This document shows positions 45,201-60,200 of a stretch of 62,709 nucleotides of DNA, in pieces; positions within the stretch are counted from its first letter, which is position 1, and every line of letters begins with the position of its first letter. A model generated the notes under the pieces. That model did no database searches. It saw only the letters and a program-made list of their open reading frames with translations, and was not told the origin of the DNA. Both the position numbers and the translations under genes were made by a program. The DNA comes from Marinobacterium nitratireducens (lineage in GTDB: Bacteria; Pseudomonadota; Gammaproteobacteria; Pseudomonadales; Balneatricaceae): positions 568,790 to 631,498 of the forward strand of contig NZ_BMLT01000003.1 in assembly GCF_014645375.1 (NCBI RefSeq), in the 5' to 3' direction.

Positions 45201-48200
45201 TCAGCAGGTTATCGCTATCAACCGTGGTAGCGTCATAGTCACCCAAGGTCTGTACGAAGAGATTTCCGCCGCCGTGCAGCGTGGTCAGGCCGCCGTGCGG
45301 GCCCTGGACCCAGAACATCTCGGTGCCGGCCGTCAGGTCTGTATCGCCAAGCAGCGTCATCTTGTTGCCGTCGATCTCCAGCACACGGTACTGCACCGCG
45401 TCGTCGTAGCCGCCGACCGAAACCAGATGGCCCTCAAGGAAGCCAAGCGTTTCCCAGTCATCGCCGTTATCCGTGCGGGTGACGATTACGCCTCCTTCCG
45501 TTGGCGCAACCGAGAACCCCACCTCGTCGATCACCAGCGGATCGATCGCGGTGATCAGGACATCGCTAAGGCCGTCGAGGCTAAGCGCCGGGCCCGAAAG
45601 CACCAGGATCGAGTTGTCACTGGGGTCGCGCATGGGCTCGAGGCCGCTGACATCGACCACGACACCGTCCTTGTCGACATAGGCGTCGAGCGTATCGTCG
45701 TAATAAACCGCATCGCCATTGCCGTCGACATAGATAGTGCGACCGTCAGCATCGAGATAGATGCGATCTTCGACCGATACCACGGTCCAGCTGCCGACCT
45801 TGCCTTCGATATAGACGGTCTGGCCGGGCAGGAAGCCCTGCGCCTTCCAGTCGTAGCCTTCGAGGGTAATGGCGACGGTACCGGCTGCTGCACTTGGCAG
45901 AACCGGCACAGAGGTGGTCTCGAAGGCATTTTCGGCCGAAACAAACGGTGCCGGATTCAGGGTGCCGCTGACATCGAGGTAGTCATTGCCCTCGCCGAGC
46001 ATCAGGTTGAATACCTCGATGCTGCTCTCGACACCATTGGTATCGTAACCGGACGAGCCCAGGTTGATCTTGCCGAAGCTGATACCGCCCAGCACCACTA
46101 TATTGCCGCCGTCACCCTCGCCGAAGGTCGGGCCGCTGACCGGACCGAAGTCGAGATCATCCGACATGCCGAAGCCGCGCAGCGTGGTTTCGGTCATGCT
46201 GCCCGTACCGTCCGCCTGGCTGGAGTCGTTGAAGATGTTCAGCACGTCGATCTGCTGGCTTTCCGGCGGCTGGGCGCCGATGGCGATCAGGAAGGCGTCC
46301 TTCTCGCCCGGCAGCTTGACGCCCGCGGTCAGCGAGCGGTCGGCGCCGCCCGGACCGCCTTCGACGGCCAAAGGTCCGCGCAGCTTGGACAGCAGGTGGG
46401 TGGAAACCGGGAAGATCTTCACGCCCTCGCGGGTCGGCGGCACGATGTAGTTCTCGTCCGCCTTGAGCTCGATCGCCTGCAGTTGATGGTAGTTGGCTGC
46501 AGTGAAGACGGCGGTCGGTGCGATCCTCACCACTCGTACGCTATCGGCAACACCATCGCCAAGCCAGGTGTCTTTCAGATCGTAGAGCGTATCGTTGATT
46601 TGCACGTTAATGAGCTGCAGCTTGGCATCCTGGCTGTCATTGTCGCCACGGATCAGCTGGATCTTGGCTTCCACTGCCGGGTTGCCATCGCCGCTCAGGT
46701 CGATGATCCGCACCCACATACCCTCGAGGAAGCCCTCGGAGAGCCAGCCCTGTGCAGCGCCGGAGAGATCGCGGTCGAGGAACTGACCCGGGAAGGCATC
46801 GGCGCCCAGCTCCTCTCCGAAGCCAACGTCACCTTCAAAGAAAAACATCGAGGCGAGATTCGACAGTGTGACCGGGGCAGCGGACTCGCCGGAGAACTGC
46901 GACGGAGCCGCGTCGGTCGCCAGCAGGGTCAGCGTCTTGCCATCCAGCGAGATCGACAGCACCTCATAGTCGCCGTCGTTGGCGCCGCTGCCGTCGATAC
47001 GGATCGTCTGGCCAGCGTAAATGCCGTCATCGGTGAAGTCGCCAAGGTCGGAGCCTGTGCCACGGGTCAGCGTCAGGTTGCCGGCACCGCTGCCGTAGAC
47101 CAGCTTGCCGTTGTAGACCTGGGTCGGTATCAAGCCGCCAACAGACTCGTAGTCCTCCGGTGTCACTGCACTGCCGTCAATAGAGACCACATCGGCCAGG
47201 CCGTCGGTCAGCACCGCCACCTTCACGTTTTCTTCCGGCGCCTTGGTCAGGCGCAGCTCGTAGGTATCGTTGCGACCACTGCCAAGCGGGTTATCGTAGA
47301 TCAGCTGTGTCGAGCCGCCGCTCTCGAGCACCACTGCACCGGCGGTCTCGTTGTCGTAGACCTCGACATCGAGCAGCTGCAGGCCGGAGCGCAGGTTCGG
47401 GAAGATGTAGTCGGCATCGGTGGTGCCTGCACCACGCTGGAAGTCGATCACTGCGATCTGCAGGTCTTCGCGGACATAGTCGTCGCGCGCTTCTACCTGT
47501 ATCGAAATGGCGTCATTCCAGTTTGGATCCGAGACACCATCGACGTAGGTGAACGTGGCCCTGGCCACGACGAACTTGTCGTCGGACGTATCGTCCGGCG
47601 TATCCATGCCGGCGATTTGCTCGGGCGTTGCGAGCACGACCAGACGCGCATCGGAACTGCTGAGCCTGATTGCCTTGTCGGCGGCATCGTTCAGGACAAC
47701 GTCGACCACAACGGTGCTGTTGTCCGAAGGCGCCATCGCCAGCTGCAACTCGATCTCGTCGGTCAGTCTGGTCGTCGCATCGCCCTCGATGACGATGGTC
47801 TGGCCGTCGTTGTCGCCATTCGCGTCGACCTCGGTGACATAGACCCCCGGGGTGTCGTTGTCGAACACCTGGACCTCGACGTTGCGCACGTCGGCGGCAT
47901 CATACTCTTCGACGTTGGAGATCACCGAGTGTTGGATCACCACGACGCGGTCGCCTTCAGCACGGAAATCGTCCGGTGCAAAGACATAAACGGGGACTTT
48001 CTCATCCCACTTGTAACTGTCGCCTGCGCCATCGGCGGTGAACTTAAGCACCAGGGCGCGATCCGGAATCCAGAATGTCTGGCCATCGATCACCACCTGA
48101 TGCATGAAGGCATCGTCGGCGGTCGTTTCGAGGCCGGCGTAGGTATTGGTGAAAAAGCCGGACATGGGGTCGGTGGACAGCCAGATGCTGTCGCCGGCGC

Positions 48201-51200
48201 CATCGCTCAGCGGTGCCGGGTTGTTCAGCAGGTCGTCGCGCTCTTCCTGCGGCGAACGGGCCGCCGAGACGGTGACATAGACCACATCACCCAGCTCGAG
48301 CTCCTGCGACAGGCGCAGGGTGTAGAAGTCGGCGAACTGATCCAGCTGCTCCGACTCCTCGCGCACGATGGTACTGCCGTTGTTGGTCGCCTCTTCATTG
48401 ATCACCACCAGGCCCTCGAGCGCGGTGGAAACGTTGTAGTCGAAGCCGTCGACCACCAGGCCGTTGTAGAGCACGTCGTCCGAAGTCACCAGGTGATCGA
48501 CGGCGCCGGAAACGCCCTCGAGTTCGCGGGTGATGATGTCCTCGGTGACGTCACCGGTGACGTTGATGGTGTCGGAGCCGAGGCCACCGATCACGCGGTA
48601 GGCGACGCCGAAGGCCGTGGACTGGACGAAGAACTCGTCGTCGCCCTCGAGACCGTCGACCTCGACCACCTCGATGGTGGCGTAGCGCACGTTCAGGCCG
48701 GCGCCGAAGATGCCGTCCTTGGTAATGACGATATCGTCGGCGAACTCGGTGCCGAGGATCACCAGCTTGTCGAATCCGGCGCCACCCTCGACCGATACCG
48801 GCGCGTTAATGTTGTAGCGCACTTCGTCCTGACCGCCGCCGGCGCGGATATCCGGCGCCTGGGCGACCGAGAAGCCAAGGCCAATCTGCGGCGTGGCGAC
48901 GCCGTTGTCGTCGAGGACGATGACATCGTCTGTGGTCTCCGGCGTCAGCAGCAGATCAAGGTAGTTGATACCGCCGTCGCCGTTGGTGTCGGCGGACAGG
49001 TCGCCGTTTTCAAACGCTTCCTGCAGGATCGCCACGCCGGCATCCAGGTCCGCCTTGTTGATCTTGCCGTCGCCGTTCCAGTCGAAGTCGGTGGTGGCGG
49101 CCAGGGCGAAGGCGCGGACGATAAAGAGGTCGTTGTCGTCGTCACCCTCGAGCCGCAGCTCGGCCTGGTTGGAGTAGACGCGGAACTCGTCGTTGCCGCT
49201 GCCGCCCTGGGCGACCAGTGGCGCCGAGATGCCGGGCGAGAGCCAGCCGCGGGTGGTGGCGACCAGATCGGGGAAAATATCCTGCGGCAGCAGGTTGCCC
49301 ATCGTCTCGTTTCGGTTGGCACCGAAGATCTGGCCGATCTGGAACTGGTCGTCGCCGGCGCCACCGTCCAGGGTCACGATCACCGAGGTGTCGTCGGTGA
49401 AGAAGGCGTCGTTGCCGGCCCGCCCTTCGACCGTCAGGCGGCCGTTGAGACCGGTATCGTAGTTGATGCGCTGGACTTCGTTGCTGTCCTCGTTGTTCTG
49501 CACCACGTCCTGGTACTCGTCGAGGTTGCCGTGCAGCAGCGCGACGTATCCCGGGCGGTCCGAGGTCTCGTTGGGCAGGAAGGCCGCGGTACGCAGCAGG
49601 AAGATATCGTCGCCGTCACTGCCGCTGCTGTCACGGCCGATAATCGTCGCTTCGTCGACGCCGTCGTCCGCCTCGCCGGTATCGAGGATATTGATGACGT
49701 AATTGCGCTGATCGGGACCATTCGAGCCCAGGGTATAGACGGCGTAGTAATCGGTATCGGCCTGACCGTCCAGCGTCAGGGTATGCTCGGCCGCAGTGGT
49801 CATGTTCGGGCCGGTCTGGGCGTTGGCGTCTTGCAGGTAATAGACGATAAAGCGGTCTTCACCGTCGTCGCCGGTCGAGTCGGTCGCGTTCTGGCTGCCG
49901 TATACGCGAGTCTTGGCGCCGATAAAGATGTAGCCCGACTCATCGGGGTTTGTGCCCCCCCCGACCCCGGAGGCGTCGCCGAACTGGAAGATGTCGGCGT
50001 CATCGTTACCGAAGATAGTAGTCACGAACTGCGGGGACTCTATATAGGGAACAGCGACGCCGACCGGGTTGTCGCTGTCGTCGTTGGCTGCAACCGTGCC
50101 CTTCTTCGTGCCGGGCGTTGTGAGGACGGCGCCCGCGATAAGGGCGCCGCGCAGGATGATCTCGGTGCCGAAGGTCGGGTCGGCATCGAGGGCCGACAGC
50201 AGGCCGTCCAGGGCGTTCGCATCGCCGAGGATGCTGATGCTCGCGTCGTTCGCCGGGGTGCCATCGTTGGCATAGGTGGTGGCGGCGATGATCCGGGCGT
50301 TCTCGTCCGTCGCGATGTCGTCGCCCACCCAGAGGGTCACCGAGCCAAGCTCGGCAAAGATCGTCCCCTGACTGATGGTGCGCGGATCGTCGTTGTGTAG
50401 CTGACGGGCTTTGCTTTCGGCAAAGTTCGCGAAGCCACTGTCGATCAGCAGGAGGTTCGAGGTTTCGTCCGTCGCGCCACTGGCTTCCCACACCGTCAGG
50501 CGGATGTCACCCGTGTAGGTATGGGCCAGGACGAGGCGCAGTTCGTCAGCGACTTCCGCAAGGTAGATGTCGTCGGTCGCCTCGAGCGCCACATCGTCGC
50601 CGCCCGCGCCGAGCCCCGCCGCGGTCGAGCCGCGCCGCGAGTCGATCTCGAGATCGTTGAGCAACTGGCCGATATCGGACCCGGTGCCGTTGGCATCGAG
50701 GTCGATCGCCTTGCCCATCACGTCCGCGGTCTGCAGCAGGATACCGGAGAGGAAGTTCGTCTCGTAGGCCTCGTCGCCAGTCAGGTCCACGACGCCATTG
50801 GCGAGCAGCCGTGCGCTGGATTCGTGATCGAAGATCGATCCGTCGACCGTGCGCAGGGCCACGTGACCGCGGCTGAAGACCGTGCCGACCTGGAGGTCGC
50901 CGAAGAGCTCGTCGATGAAGATGCCCCGATTGGCAAATGTAGTATCGAAGGCGTAGAGCGCGCCGGTGCCATCGTCGGCGACTCGGTCGACGTTGATTTC
51001 GAGCCAGTTGCCCAGCGTCCCTATACCGCTGTTCGACACGGGCGTGGTGAAATCGGGTGTCGAGGCGTTGACGCCGGTCGACATCAGGATATTGACGCCG
51101 CTGACATCCACGCTTGGCGTGCCGTCGGCGTCGAGGATGCGGGCACCGGAGCGCAGTTCGACGTCGGCACCGGTGGAGTTGATATGGCCGACCAGCATAT

Positions 51201-54200
51201 CGCCGGTAATTTCCTTGGCCAGGATCGAACCGTTGGTGGTCAGGAAGATCTGCGGCGTGCCGTCCGGCGGGTTGCCGTCATCCCAGGCGACATCGGTATT
51301 GATATCGAAGTTGACCGTGGTATCAGGTACATCATTGACGACACTGGCACCGTAAGGCGCGCCGCCGATCGATGTCGTCGCATAAGTGCGGTTTTCCGCG
51401 CCGGCATAGACATCGGTGCCATTGACATGGCCGATATCGATATCGTCCCCTGCCCGCGCCTCCAGGAAGAAATAGGTGCTGTCGACTTCGTCATATTCAG
51501 TGCCGAGGCTGCGGCGAATGAAGTTATACAAGGATTCGCCCGTCACATCCGGGCTGAAATGATCGAAGTATTCGCCGGTCCGGTTCGGTGAATTGGTGGT
51601 GATGCCAAGACCGCTGATATCCAGCGGCAACGGCAGGGTAACGCCCCCGGGAAGCGGCGGCTCCAGCGTCCGCACGGTCAGGCCGTCGATATCGGACAGA
51701 ACGTCGCCGGCCCGGGAGTCGTTGATCACCACATCGATATCATCACCGGCCGTGATGCGTTCAATGATCACCTCCAGGGACTCCTCGGCCGGATCGACCG
51801 AACGGTCGTGCAGGGTGATATCCAGCACCGTATCGCCGTCGGCATCCGCTTCCAGGTGGACCTCGCTCAAGGTCGGGGTGTCACCTCGCTCGACCGCATG
51901 GGTGATACGCATCAGTTCGACCATCAGCGCGCTGCGGCCACCCTGCGCGCTCTGATTGCCGATGTCGCCGCTGGCGTCCACATCCAGCACATTGGTGCGG
52001 ATCAGGCCTTCGTCGAAGATCGCCGGAATCATGGCGTCTTGCTCGGCCACCAGATCGCGTTCGTCGACGCGGATATTGCCGCGCTGGTTCTCGATAATGG
52101 TCGTGCCGATGGTGTTTTCGATACCGCCGAGCAGGATGATGTCGCTGTCGTCGTTTTCGCCGGCGATAAGATTGCGGATCTCGACGATCGATTGCGGATA
52201 CCGGAGATTGACGTCGAACTCGAAGGTATCGCCGATCACCTCGGGATTCAGCGACACATTATTGGTCGAGGCTGCGTTGAACTTGATATCGTCGACGATG
52301 ATATCGACCACCGATGAGCTGTCGATGGCGTCGATATGGTTGATGACCAGATCGAACTCGGAATAGTTGATGATCTTGACGTAGTCCCAGGAACGCTGGC
52401 TCTCGACCAGACCATGGTTGCCCCAGATCACACCTTGCGGACTGCCGGAGACATCGTTGGCGTAGAAGGTCAGCTTGCCGGCTTCGTCATAGATGATGTC
52501 ATCGAGAATGACCTGCTTGTCGCCGTTGTAGTCATCCAGCGTATTGCCGACTTTCTTGCCGGCATTCTCGCCCAGGAATTCGATATTGGTCAGCGTGGTG
52601 ATCACGCCATTTTCGTCGACCACCAGTTCCGGATTCGGCTCGCCCAGCAGCGCGACGTGGGATTCCCAGAAGATCTGCCGCGCCACTGTCTTCGAAGCAC
52701 TGCCCTTCTCGCTGCCATTCACATTGAGGAAGTTGAAGCAGACCTTGGCATCGCCGGCGCCGATGCAGATTCTCAGATCCGGCAGGTTGGTTTCGCGGTC
52801 GGCATCGCGGGTCACCGAGGCGTTGCTGTCCGCCAGGACGAAAACATCGGACGCCTTGAGGAAGGAGCCGTAGCGGCCGCTGACCCGGGTCAGATCGTTA
52901 TAGGTCGACGAGGCCGTCGGTTCCACCAGTACCGGGATCGGGTTCAGGACCTCGAGAACCGCCGAAATGGCATTCGCCAGGGCATTGTCGTAATCGTTGT
53001 ATTTCGAGACCGCATGCGCGAACACCGAGGTGTTCCGGTGCTTCGACTGCACGGTGATATCCTCGTTCGAGACGATCGAGGACCCATCGTGCAGGATGGT
53101 TTCCACCATATCCCAGCCATTGGCATAGGCATCTGCGGTCGAGTCGGCCACCGGGAAGGCCTTGGTGTCCGACAGCGCATAGGCATTGGCGTTCCATTGC
53201 GTGACCGGGCCGCTGTTGTCGGTGACGACCGAACCATCGCTGGAGTCGACCTTGAGCTGGGTCCCGGCCTGGGCCGATACCACCACGGTGTTACCGGTCA
53301 GGTCGGCGCCACCTTCGAGCACGGTCTGAGTCACCGACCGGTCGTTGCTGGCACCGATATTGATGGTGCCGTCCGCATCGGCAAAGCCGGCGATCGCGGT
53401 GGCGTTGGCCCGCACGTCCAGATCGGCATCGACATCGCTGCGCGCTTCTATCAGGATCGTACGCAACGCTGAAACCGAGCCGTTGACCCTGGTGATGACA
53501 TCGTAGTCGACGTCGACATAGGCATTGGCATCGGCATCGCTGACCCCGCTGAAGGAGCCGTTGGTAGCGGACACCGAATTGGCCTTGATCGCGCCGGTCG
53601 CAAAGATCTCGACATCGCGTTGAGCCGTGATGCTGCCGCCATGAATATGGGTTTCCACCTGATGGCGCGCATAGGTATTGGCATGGGTGGTGCCGACCGT
53701 GATCGCCCCGCCGCTGGTATGGGAGGCATTGGCGAGTGCATCGACGTCGGAAATGCCCTCCAGGGTAACGTCCCGCCCGCGCAGGCTGCCGCCAAGAATA
53801 TCGGCATCGACAAAGATCGAGGTCGCCGTGGCGTTGGCCCTCAGCGAGTTGACGGTTATACCGCCAACGCCGCTGCCCGAGCCGCGCGCCACAACGTCGG
53901 TATTCTGATAGCCGCGCACCAGAATATCGCGGGTGACGAAGACATCGGAGCCGCTGGCGCCGATATCGACACTGAGATCGGAATGCGCGGTAGCGTTGGC
54001 GTTACCGCCCGAAACCTGGATGGCGCCACCGCTGACCGAGGTCATCTTGCCAGTGGCCTGAACCAGCGCCTCGGCCTTGAGCGTAAAGTCTCGGACGCTG
54101 GTACTGCTGCCGTTACCGACATCGCCATAGAACTTGACGGTGGTCGAGCCGTCCGCCACCGGTCGGACATTACCGGTGGTCACCGCCACCAGGCCAAAAC

Positions 54201-57200
54201 CCTTGCTGCTCAGGGCCCCGACGGCGGTATTCGCATGCAGCCCCTTGATAATGACATCGCCGCCGCCGGTGTTGAAACGGGTATCCTTGCCGACTTCGAT
54301 CTCGACCGAGGAGTTGGCATCGACATTGACATTGGCCGTGGTAACCGACGCCAGACCGACGGCGATATTGTTGGCTGAGCCAATAGCGCCCTTGTCCGAG
54401 GTCAGGTAGTTGCTGCCGTTATGGTTGACCCTAGCGGTCAGACGCACATCGCCGGTCGAGGACGAGGCATCGATATTGCCGTCTTCACCGACCGTCAGTT
54501 TCGCCCTGGCGTCGAAATCGACATCCGCGGTGGACGAGGTAATGGCGCCAAAGCCACCGGCCGTTGCCGTTGCCGCCCCTTTGGCAAGGCCGATCACCTC
54601 GACCAGCATATCGAAATCGCCGGCCAGCACATCAAGATCGACCCAGCCACCGATGCGCCCGGTCGCCTGCGCGGCGTTATAGGCCGTGGCCTTGACCACA
54701 CCGGCACCGACCAGGCCGAAGTTGTTCGCTTCCGGTTCCGCAATCACGGTGCTGTCCATGATGGCGTCGGCATCGATCCCGAGGGAGCTGGTGGTGGTGA
54801 TATGGGTGCGGTCGGACGAGCTGCCGGCCCCGGTGGAACCGATGCGCACATTGACGGTACCGGTGTCCTTGGCCACTGCATCCAGGCTCGCAATCGACAG
54901 AATGCCGGCAATCCCCAGGGATTCGATATTGGCCTGAGCGTCATGGGTCGCTTTCGCCCACAACTTCACCCAGGTCGCATTGACGTCGGTGCCGTCGCCG
55001 ATCCAGGCGCTGGTGTCGCTGTCAATCAGGGTAGTGACATCGGTATCGCCGAAATCGACGCCGAAACTGCCGCCGGCGCGATTGGCCGAGGGCGTTGCCG
55101 TTGTCTCTGCATCGGCGGTCACCTTCAACCAGCCGGTCAGGTTGAGATCACCATCGTTGCCAACATAGGCCTCGGTATCGTGAGCCGCTGTGCCGATCAC
55201 ATTGGTCAGGGTAACGTTGGCGATGCCGCCGATGGTGACCGGTGCGTCCACTTCGGCATCCGCCGAGGTGTTCGCATCCGCATCCAGGGTCAGGTTCACC
55301 GCATCCAGCTCGACATGATTGCCGACGTAGGCGCGCGTTGCCGACGCCTGGCTCGATGCATCCTCGGCATCCACCAGACCCACCCGGGCCGATGCGTCCA
55401 TCAGGGAAATGTTGGCAAGACCGGCGCCACTGCCGGAATTGATTTCGGCATTGGCCAGGTCCGACCCTGTATTGGTATTGGCGCGTAAGCTGATGGAATG
55501 GCCGGTCAGGTCGATATCGGCATAGTTGCCGATAAAGGCTTCGGTCTCGCGACTCGCCGCCGCCTCAACCTTGATATCCGAGACGGTGACGACCAGAGCC
55601 GCCGCCGCGCCGTCCATCCGGGCGGTGGAAACCGCCTTGATTTCGTCAGCCAGGATATCGACGGTGCCGGCGGTCAGGTCGACCCGCTTACCGATGTAGG
55701 CCCGGGTCGCGCCCAACAGGTCCGAATCGGCGCGAATCAGGGACACCGAGGCACCACCGGCGAAGTTGAAGCTGGTGGCGACCGCCAGGGCTTCGCTGCT
55801 GCCCTTGGCATCGATATCGATATCGCCCCGGCCGCTGCCACCGGCTCCCTTGATCAGAACCGTAATCTGGCTGTTTTGCGCCGCATCGACGTTCCGGCCG
55901 ACATAGGCCTCGACGACATTGGTGGTCTGCGCAACCGGGCTCAGGCCCCCGACCGACGCGCCGCCCGCAATGGCGATATTGAGCAAGGTGGCATCCGACT
56001 TCGCATCGCCGTCGGCCAGCAGGGTCAGGCCGTCGCCGCCGACCCACAATTCGGCGCCGTCGCCGACGAAGGCGCGGGTAGTGCCACCGGCAACCGCCGT
56101 CGGTTTGTAGAGTGCGACGGATACGCCTACCCCACCGCCACCGCCTTCGGTTTTGGCGATGGCATCGATATCCGATTTCGCGGTCACGATCACCGGCGTG
56201 GTCAGATCGCTGACATCCAGTTTCGCCCCGGCCTGGCCACCGCCGGTGCGCGCATCCGGCGCGCCAAGATAGGCTTCCACGGTACCGCTGACCGTGGCGA
56301 AAGCGGCCAGATCCTGAACCGTGCCGCCAAAGGAGATATTGACCGTAACGGAAGTCGCCTCGGCCTTGTAGGTCACCCGGTCGGCGGCGCCATTGCCGGC
56401 CCGCACCTGCAGACTGCCGGCATCCATATTGACGCCATCGCGCACATAGGCGCTGGTGGATCCGGATACCAGGGCCGTGGGTTTGAACGAACTGATCGAA
56501 GCAAGGCCTGAGAAGCCGCCGCCATCGGTTTTAGCCCTGGCGTACATGTAAGCATCGGCGAACACCCTGATGTCGCCGGAATTGACGTCGACGTCGGTGG
56601 TAGCATCAGCTGCATCGCGGGTGGCGTAGGCGCCAATAAAGGCGTCCACCTTGCCGGATACCGTGGAGGTCGCCTCGACGATGGAAGCGGCCACCAGACC
56701 GGCAATATTGACCGCGACGGATTGCGTATCGGCCATCATCTGCGTTGCATCGGCCAGGATCGCGACGTTGCCGGCATCGACGTCCACACCCTCGCCGATA
56801 TAGGCCAGGACATTACCGGTCACCTCGCCCAGCAATTCGTAATTGCCGATATATACGCCACCGGCCAGACCGATGCCGGTCAGTTCCGGTTTCGCCAGCA
56901 TGTCGGCAACAGCATTGATCGCCACGCTGCCGCCCTGCACATCCACAAAGCCGAGATTGTTGCTGGCCGCAGTTTCTGCTGCGGCGCCGACGTGGGCATC
57001 GACACTGCCGCTGACCACCGCGTAGGAATCATGATCCGCACCGCCGCCGGCCACGCTGGCGCCGACGATCAGCGCCTTGGCCGAGGCGTCGTAATCGCCA
57101 TCCGCATCGATATCCAGACCGCTGAAGCCATCGAGGTCGAGGTCGTTGTTATGGGTCAGGATATTCGCGCCCTGCCCCACATATGCCCGGGTATCGCCGG

Positions 57201-60200
57201 CCACATCGGCATCAGTCGACACCAGTGACAGGGTAATGCCCAGGGAGACATTGCCGTTGTCGACCCGCGCGACCGCATCCATATCCGAGGCGGCCAGTAT
57301 ACGGACACTGTCCTGGACATCGACCTGACCGCTAAGGCCGGCCGGCACGCTTTGCCCTATCGGAGTGCCGACAAACGCCTCGACCGCGCCGTCGACCGTC
57401 GCCGAGGCGTCGATCAGACTGACGCCCGCCAAGCCCGAGAAGCCGACGGTAAAGCTGGTCGCGGTGGCGAGGTAGCGGACCCGGCTGTCGGGGTCCGCGC
57501 TCAGATTGCCGGCTTCGACCAGCAGACTATCGGAGGTGAGGTCGCTACCTTCGCGCACATAGGCGCGGGTGCTGCCGGAAACCTTGGCGGTCGGCTTCGT
57601 CAGATCGACGCTGATCCCCAGGGTACCGGTGCCGCCCTTCACATCGGCGGTCGCCGCCATTTCCGCATCCGCATGCACCTTGATATCGCCGTCCGAGGCC
57701 TGGGTGCCCGAGATATTCAGTACCGGCGTTGCCGCATCTGTCGCCAGCTGCCGGGCCTGTACGCCGATAAAGGCCTCGACCTCGCCTTCGACCGAAGCCA
57801 GGGACTCCAGATACGCCAGGTTCAGGAAACCGGCCAGACCGATGGAGAAAACCGTGGCATTGGCGGTCATGCCGACCATCGCCGGATCCGGCGCGCCGGC
57901 AATGGCATCGGCCGTGACGGTCAGGTCGTCTGCGGTAACGTTCGAGCCCTCACCGACATAAGCAAGCACGCTGCCGGCGGCGATCGCGGTCGGTTTGTAG
58001 ACATCGACATTGACGCCCAGACTGCCGGAAACGCCACTGGCGCTTGCTGTTGCCGCGCGCGAGCCATCTGCGTCGATCACCAGAGTGCCGTCGCCGTTGC
58101 CTGCATCGGTCAGGGTGATAACAGTCGAACCGGCCTGCGGCACGACCTTCTGCCACTGTCCGGCATCGCCGTAGTTCTCCGCACCGAGCGCATAGTCGGC
58201 CAGGGCATTGAACGGATCCAGACGGTCAGGGCCGATATATTCGTACACCTCACCGGCTTTGGCGCCGCCGATATCGCTGGCCAGCAGCACCCGCTCGCCG
58301 GTAAGCAGTTCATTGACCGTATCGTCGCTGGAGTAATGCGCCCCGGCCCGGGCGCCGGTGAAGGCCTCGGTCGCGCTCTCGATCACAGCCCGGGCATCGG
58401 AAACTGTGACATCGACTACACCGCCGAAGGAACCGGTGACGTTATTCGCCGAGGCCTCCTCGATGCTGCGGGCGACGAGATCCAGCTCCCCGGCCAGCAC
58501 CGTGGTGTTTTCGCCGACATAGGCCAGGGTCGCGCCACTGATATTGGCAGTGGAATAGGTCACCCCCGCCGCCCCGTAGAGGCCGAACGCTATATTCAGG
58601 GGCGAGGCATTCGCGGTAAGCGTCGACTTGGCACGCACCAGCAGATCGTCCGTGCCCAGCAACAGCGTCGTTGTCGCAGTCGGTGTCGTCCAGTAGGGCG
58701 TGCCGACATAGGCTTCCGTCACCCGATCGACATCGGCATCGATCATGGCGATGGCGCCGCCGATCAGGCCTACCGCCACGGAATCCGCATCCGGCAGTGC
58801 CTCGGCGATGGAATCGGCGGTGATTTCGGCTCTCGTGTTGACGTTGATCGTGGTCGTGCCGTCGGCATAGGCGCGCGTCTCGCCGCCGACCGAGGCTTCG
58901 CTGATCATCGTCGAAACGGCAAAGCCAACGGCGGCGCCGAAGCCAAAGGTCTTGGCCCGCGCCTTGTGATCGCTGTCGGCGTCGATGAACAGATTGCCGC
59001 TGGCCGTCAGGCTGGCGTTATGGGCAAAGGCCTCGACGGTCGAATCCAGATGCGTTTGAGCGTGACCACCGGCGGCCGCGGCACCGGCAAGGGTGGCGGT
59101 CACCGCGACCACGCTGGCGTCGGCGTTGACGTCCTGTGTCGCATCCGCATCGATACGGATAAACCCGCCCTCCGCATGCACCGAGCTGTCAGACACATGG
59201 GCCGCGGTCGTCGACGTCAGGAAGTTGCTGGCCAGCCCCACTCCGGCTGCCACGCCGGCAAAGCCGGCACTGACCGCAACGGAGTCGACCTTGGCTATGG
59301 CATCGGAATTGTCGTGAGCGGCCACGATCACCGATGCCGATGCCGTGACATCAGAGTTGTCGACGATAAAGGCTTCGATTGCCCGGGTCACCCGGTTGGT
59401 GGCGTTTGCGCCCGATCCTGTGCCGGAGAGGCCAAAGCCAGCCTGCACTGAAACGGCTATGGCGTCCGGAGTCGATTGCACCAGGCTTTCGGACGTGGCC
59501 TCGATCTTCACATTACCGCCATTGGCATCGACAAGGCTGTTGCGAACGCCTGCCCGCGTGACTCCGGCCAGGTTGGTGCTGGCCAGCGCCGCCGCTATGG
59601 TAATGCCGAAGGATGCCGGCGCGACGGTGAAGTCTACCGCTGCCGCCAGTGCATCGAGGAACACGTCGAGGCTGTCCTTGGCCGTCACATCCACCTTGCC
59701 ACCGGCCACCACCGACTGCCCGTCGGCCATGTCGCTGTCGACGATCAGCGACTCGACCGTCTGGCCGATAAATCCGGTCACATCAGAGCCGGAGCCCGCA
59801 CCCGATATACCGATGTTCGCCGCCGCGGTAACGCTCACCGCGATGCCCTTGCCGGTCACTTCGATGACGCCGTCCGCCATGGCATCCAGCGTCACATCGC
59901 CGCTGGCGTTGACGTCGCTGTTGTCGACCTTGGTGCGTGCGGTGCCAGAGAGCTGCGTCTCGGCGCTGGCGAAGGCCACGGACACATTGACGGTGACGGA
60001 GCTGACGCTGGCGCTGACCGATATGCCCAGCACGTCCAGGTCGAGCGAGGTCGAGTCGGTAGCACTCAGGCTCACCGCACCACCGAGCGCATCGACGTCC
60101 GCGCCACCGGAGATCACGGCTTCGGTGATATTGGTCGAAACGCTGCGGGCGACAGAGCCTGCGACGGAGCCGGATACCGACCCGCCACCGGAGCCTCCGG

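Noticed and set aside
45274-50400. Open frame of about 1,700 codons on the plus strand opposite giant 2
   Set aside because: It has the same antisense effect; no domain or ribosome site makes it credible, while the minus strand encodes conserved core and Calx-beta-like modules.
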